Below, in pieces: positions 29,725 through 38,122 of a stretch of 38,122 bases of DNA. Positions within the stretch are counted from its first letter, which is position 1; each line of letters opens with the position of its first letter. Below the pieces are notes generated by a model. It did not search any database, had not been told where the DNA came from, and was given only the letters and a program-made list of their open reading frames with translations. Source of the stretch: Gonium pectorale (taxonomy: Eukaryota; Chlorophyta; Chlorophyceae; Chlamydomonadales; Volvocaceae); NCBI GenBank assembly GCA_001584585.1, contig LSYV01000197.1:1-38122 (forward strand). Reading direction: 5' to 3'. The translations under genes were made by a program, and so were the position numbers.

Positions 29725-31895
29725 GCCTGCGCGCAAATGGCGGGCGTGGCTGGTGGTGTCTGCTCCGCAAAAACATAATGTGCCAGAATATGGCGAGCGT
29801 ACGGACGACACGCGCAACGCAATGTGTGCGGCGCATGCATCGCGTTTACCGTTTAGATCCCCCATAGGTGTGCAACCAGGTAGCGACTGGCGAAGATTAG
29901 AATGTATGAGTGCTGGGTGTTGGGCTTGTACCTAAGGACGCTTCAGCCGTTTTGTGTGGACGGTGCGCTGGCGATTCCGGGGTAGTTACTGCAGGCCCCG
30001 CTTTTGGCTTTTAATGAACTATGCCTGTCTTTCGGACCTGCGGCCGGTGAAGCTGGGCCACAGCTACAGCCCTTCGGGTGGAGACATGAGGGTGGATAAG
30101 GTCGGGAGCGCTGCACACCGTATATTTTTTGTTGATCGGTCGGACACTCGCGCCCTCTTGTGCACGCATGTGGCCGCCACTTTGGGCGCGCCTGCATCGC
30201 ATGGTGCGCACCGACTAAGCTGTGCGCGGCCGCGGGGCGCCCTGCAGCCTCAGCCCCGCAGCTGCCATCGGCTGGTCACTTTATTCGCTTCCGGGCTTCG
30301 CGTTAGCGGACGTTGAGGAACATGGTACCACTGACGCAAGTACTCCAGACTGCGTTGGCTACGCCTCTCCGTACAGCGTCATACGTGCTGCACCCCTTGC
30401 CCACGGGCGCCGGCTGTTTTTTCGGGGGTTGATTTTGCGTTCGCTTTGACTGTACATAGGTGGTGGGTCCAGCCGAGCGGCGCCGCATGTTGCGGCGAGC
30501 TCGGCTCCCGGGCAGCCCCCTCACGGACGGCGCGGTCAGCGCGTATGTACACGTTTTGCGGTAGCCAGTGATCAATGCTGGGATCCCACTTGACTGCTAT
30601 TCGCCACTGGCCTGAGCGCACGCCAACTATGTGGCAATGTGGGACTTTTGAGGGATGTCAAGCGTTTCAAATGGAAGGGATCTCGCTCGTGCGGGGCCTG
30701 TCGTACAGTCCTGACCATGACGGACAGCGGGGTAGGACGCGGCGAGTGCTTCCTGGGTCCCGGTTGCGGCTTTGCATTGCCTCTGTACCCTCTCCCTCTC
30801 TTCCAACAAGCCCTGTTGCGGCGAGGCGCATGGGTGTAGGGCTGAATAGTTGGGGCTGACTGTTGGCCGCGCTGTTTTGCTGGACCCTGCTAAGAAGGTT
30901 ATGTACTTGCGCCCCACGGGGAGGAACATCATAACTGCGCTGACGCGTCCAAACCTTTGATGCCGTTGCTGGGGCGGGCTGCTTTGACTCTGGGGCTTAT
31001 TCGCTGCAGCTTGTGTGTGAACTGGACTCACTGGTCGCAGTCCATCGCTGGGCTGGGCGCGCGCAGAGTCCCAAGACTAGTGTGGGCCTTGCGACGCTGC
31101 TGGGCGAGCCGTCAAGCTGTGAATGCGTGCGGGCGGGCGGGGAACAGGCAGGATACGAGCGCGTCTGACTGAGCCGATCGCTCCGCCCACTTCACGGCGC
31201 GCCGCTCGGTTGTCGATGCCTGTCGCTCGCGCGCCTCTCGCTGCCGAGCCAGCATTGGGGGTGCACGGGCCTGGGCGAGCGAGGTTGAAGATTAGGTGCC
31301 GCGAGGTGCAGCACTGGTGGAGGTGCGGGAGCTTCCTGTCGGCCAATGTCTCCGGGGAAAAAGGATGGGTTCTGATGGCGCTTGGGCGTTGCGTACTTTT
31401 TGTGTGGAGTCGCCGCCTTGGGCGCGGTCCCCGAAGACGTGAGATGCACAACGCATGACGGACAACGAACAGCCAGCGTGGGGGGCCAATGCTGGCTGAT
31501 TCGAGGCTCTGTCGCTGTGCATGTGAACTGCAGGTTGGAGAGGGTGTTAGTAATTGAATGTTCTGTCCCCCATGTGTTGTCTAATAGCCAGGAATAGCCG
31601 GGGGGTCCATGGACAAACTGCAAGTGGTGGTAGGCATGTGTATACATTGTCGTGACGAGCAGGGCTAGCGAGTTATTCGCACCCGCGGCGTTGTATGTGC
31701 GGTACCAGTAGGCCGGCTGGGTGCTGACCAGGCCAACACGCGTGCGGCGTCATCATCGGTTCATGCGTGCGTGCGTGTGCAGTGCGCCTGAAGGCGCCTG
31801 GCGTCATAGAGTGAAGTGGGCGCAGTACCGTGTTTATGGATCTACCTGTGGACGTGAGTGCGGATGGGACACCGACGTTGGCCGTGCGTGTCGTG

Positions 31896-31931
31896 TTGAA
31901 AAGGAAAACGCATACGACGAGCCTAAGCGCG
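31896..31931 (+). repeat. Dispersed repeat, copy B
   Basis: This is the second copy of the roughly 37-bp sequence found at 1225-1261. It shares the 14-mer ACGCATACGACGAG, with TTGAAAAGGAA before it and TAAGCGCG after it. It lies in intergenic DNA. Confidence 0.75.
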
Positions 31932-32503
31932 AAAATGATGGTGTCGTTGTAGGACCCAGCTCCAGAGGCAGTCGAAGGTGTGGCGTCCCCTCCGTGTTGC
32001 GTGTCGTGTGTGCTAGGCACACGAATGGCGGGCTGGCTTGCTAGATAGTACACGCATGCGCGCAAGCAAGCAAGCGTAAGAGCCAAGGTCGGTGTGTGTA
32101 TGCGTGAGCATGTGCATTACGGCCCACGTGCATAAGGCCCGTTCGAAAGCGAGAGCTGCCTCGTGAGTTGCATGGAACATGCCGTGTGTCACTGTCGTCG
32201 TTGCCTATCTTATCCCCCACACCTAGGCATATGGCGCATACCGTAGTCTGTACATTGCACATCACGTCATGTCATGTTCGTCGTTGTGGTGCCATTTCAT
32301 GTGCCGTTGTGAGTGGGCAGTTGTGCGAAAGTCAAGTTTGTTATTGAGGGGGGAGCGGACTAGACGGCCACCTAATGGAACGGCCCACAAAGGCTTGAGG
32401 TGGACCGAACAGTGGCGCGGTCACAGTGTAAAAGGATGACGTTTCCACGCCGCGCCCCGCGCATATTACAATGCAACGCTCAATACGGCTGCATCTGTTC
32501 ATG

Positions 32504-32508
32504 TTACA
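32504..32508 (-). terminator. AACT: Candidate polyadenylation signal (TGTAA on -) for thiolase
   Basis: This is the first TGTAA I found on the minus strand after the thiolase stop at 33265. It would give a 3' UTR of about 760 nt, and a second copy follows at 32470-32466. It is only a pentamer, so support is modest. Confidence 0.3.
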
Positions 32509-33264
32509 GATGCCGAACGGCAACCCGGGCAATGGCCGATTGCCGTACAGGAAGCCCTGTACATGCTGCATAAGTCTCAATGCCACCACCTATGGGCGGG
32601 GGAGCTACTTTGTCGTTTGTCACTACATACATACTAAGCTCAGTTCTCTCTAATGCAAGGCCACAACCAGATATCCAGCTTCAGCCGCCATCAGCTACAG
32701 GGATAAACCCTGCGAATGGCAAAGACGCTTCGAAACAACCTGCAAGACAATATGACACATGAGCAAACGCGCGAGACTGCCAAGGGAACCTGTCCTCGCA
32801 CTGTTCCCGTCGGCAGACGCTGCACACGTGAACACACGCAACCGGCGCTGGCATCCTCAGGAGCACGTGTCGGCGGTGCCCACAGTGGCCAATGGCAAGG
32901 CCAATCGTCCGTTGTCCAATGAGACCAAACGTCAACGAATGCAATAGATAAGTAGTTTAGTGTACTAACAATGCAACGAGCATACTACTTAGACACACAT
33001 GCGTGCACCGCCGCACAATCTACGTACGAATGCAACATACATACACATGCCGTAGCCCACAAAGCGTGAGAGAAACCGGCAGGAGCTATACACCGAAAGG
33101 CAAACTGGCGCCCACGTGGATGTATACGCAGCGCCTCCGCCTGTTCAACGACTTGGCTGCCCCTCATCCCGGAGATCCCACCCAGGATCTTCCCTCTCCC
33201 AGCACTAATGCTCCTGCCCGCCCTGCCCCACAGCGTGTCATTGCCCACCTGGCAAGGAAACGAA

Positions 33265-37606
<4,342 letters not shown>

Positions 37607-38056
37607 GTTTGAGAGGTCTAGTTAAAATGAATGCCACTGTGGGCGGGCTGCGGCTGCGAGCCTTCCACCCCTCCGCGGCACCAGGTCCTGTCGGCACCAG
37701 GATCCACGCAACCGACCTCGCGTCCTCACGCCAGAGCTCATTAATCTGTTAGGCGCTTTACTGTTTTTCTAGGTAGCTCCTCAGGACTCTCGGCGCGCGC
37801 CCCTCTGGACCATCGGCGGGTCGCGACCCGAGATGCTAGCAACAACTGCACAGAACAATACCTGAGCTTAGAGCCTTTCATTGGAAAGTTTTAGGCGCTG
37901 CCCCTGCAGCGGCAGTCGCGCAATGTAGGCCGGCCTGCCGCTCTGCTCTCCTCCCGCTGGCCTTCTTAGCGGCACTGGTCATAATAAGGATAGGTAACCT
38001 GTTTGGAAGCTAGAGACCACAATCAGGCGGACGGACCCGCGCACAGACCCGCGCGC
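37607..38056. promoter_or_regulatory. Divergent promoter region right of the thiolase gene
   Basis: This 450-bp stretch lies between the thiolase start (-) and the apparent start of a + strand gene at 38057. It should contain the thiolase promoter and, if the right-hand gene is real, a second promoter. No clear core element was identified. Direct repeats of ACAGACCCGCGC type occur just before 38057. Confidence 0.45.
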
Positions 38057-38122
38057 ATGCAGCAGCAAGGCGGAGGAGCCGCAGGCGCTGCCGGGCGCGG
38101 CGGTGGCGGCCCCAGCAGCGCC
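38057..38122 (+). CDS. Partial N-terminus of an unidentified protein, cut by window end
   Basis: An ATG at 38057 opens 22 codons to the window edge, reading MQQQGGG followed by Ala/Gly-rich sequence. The composition and third-position G/C preference fit the low-complexity N-termini of neighbouring genes, and the divergent position beside the thiolase gene is typical. Too little is visible for any assignment, and it might still be untranslated leader. Confidence 0.4.
   Translation, partial: MQQQGGGAAGAAGRGGGGPSSA

Larger units (their letters stand above)
29725..33264. other. 3.5-kb gene-free stretch between convergent genes
   Basis: The 3' ends of the orphan gene (+) and the thiolase gene (-) face each other here. 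No open frame shows a domain or codon pattern like the neighbours. It contains copy B of the dispersed repeat, a short GCAA repeat near 32063-32077, and minus-strand TGTAA pentamers near 32508-32504 and 32470-32466 that could end the thiolase transcript. No tRNA, rRNA or transposase sequence was recognised. Confidence 0.6.

Overview
This window looks like nuclear DNA of a volvocine-type green alga (Chlamydomonas/Volvox relatives). The reasons are GC-rich genes cut into many short introns with GTGCG/GTGAG-type donors and CAG acceptors, proteins carrying long Ala/Gly/Ser/Pro/Gln-rich insertions, TGTAA polyadenylation-type signals behind several stop codons, and (GT)n and minisatellite repeats. 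Nothing bacterial, viral or transposon-coded was recognised. All gene models were built by eye by joining open frames at GT/AG sites so that the reading frame closes and the family alignment is continuous. Each spliced total divides by three.

Layout, left to right. (1) + strand, 733-5329: malonyl-CoA decarboxylase, 10 exons, with an N-terminal leader that looks mitochondrial. (2) + strand, 6582-13476: CNNM/MAM3-type DUF21 plus CBS-pair membrane protein, 16 exons, with a roughly 230-residue low-complexity insert splitting the second CBS domain. (3) - strand, 19827-14860: large F-box-like/leucine-rich-repeat protein. (4) - strand, 22101-20085: cytosolic ribosomal protein eL19. (5) + strand, 22490-24963: spliceosomal factor RBM22/Ecm2 (plant MAC5), head to head with eL19 across 388 bp. 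(6) A decayed partial copy of RBM22 exon 1 near 25960-26200. (7) + strand, 26955-29724: a 729-residue low-complexity, coiled-coil protein that I do not recognise. (8) - strand, 37606-33265: acetoacetyl-CoA thiolase, 8 exons. (9) + strand, from 38057: the first codons of a gene that runs off the window.

The genes are mostly unrelated housekeeping functions: acyl-CoA metabolism (malonyl-CoA decarboxylase and thiolase), metal homeostasis (CNNM), ribosome and spliceosome. There is no sign of a functional cluster, and I found no clearly new system. The observations most worth a second look are the loss of canonical zinc-finger cysteines in RBM22 beside an RBM22 exon-1 pseudogene, a histidine-rich insert in the CNNM protein, the orphan protein at 26955-29724, and a short dispersed repeat shared by a malonyl-CoA decarboxylase intron and the gene-free 29.7-33.3 kb stretch.
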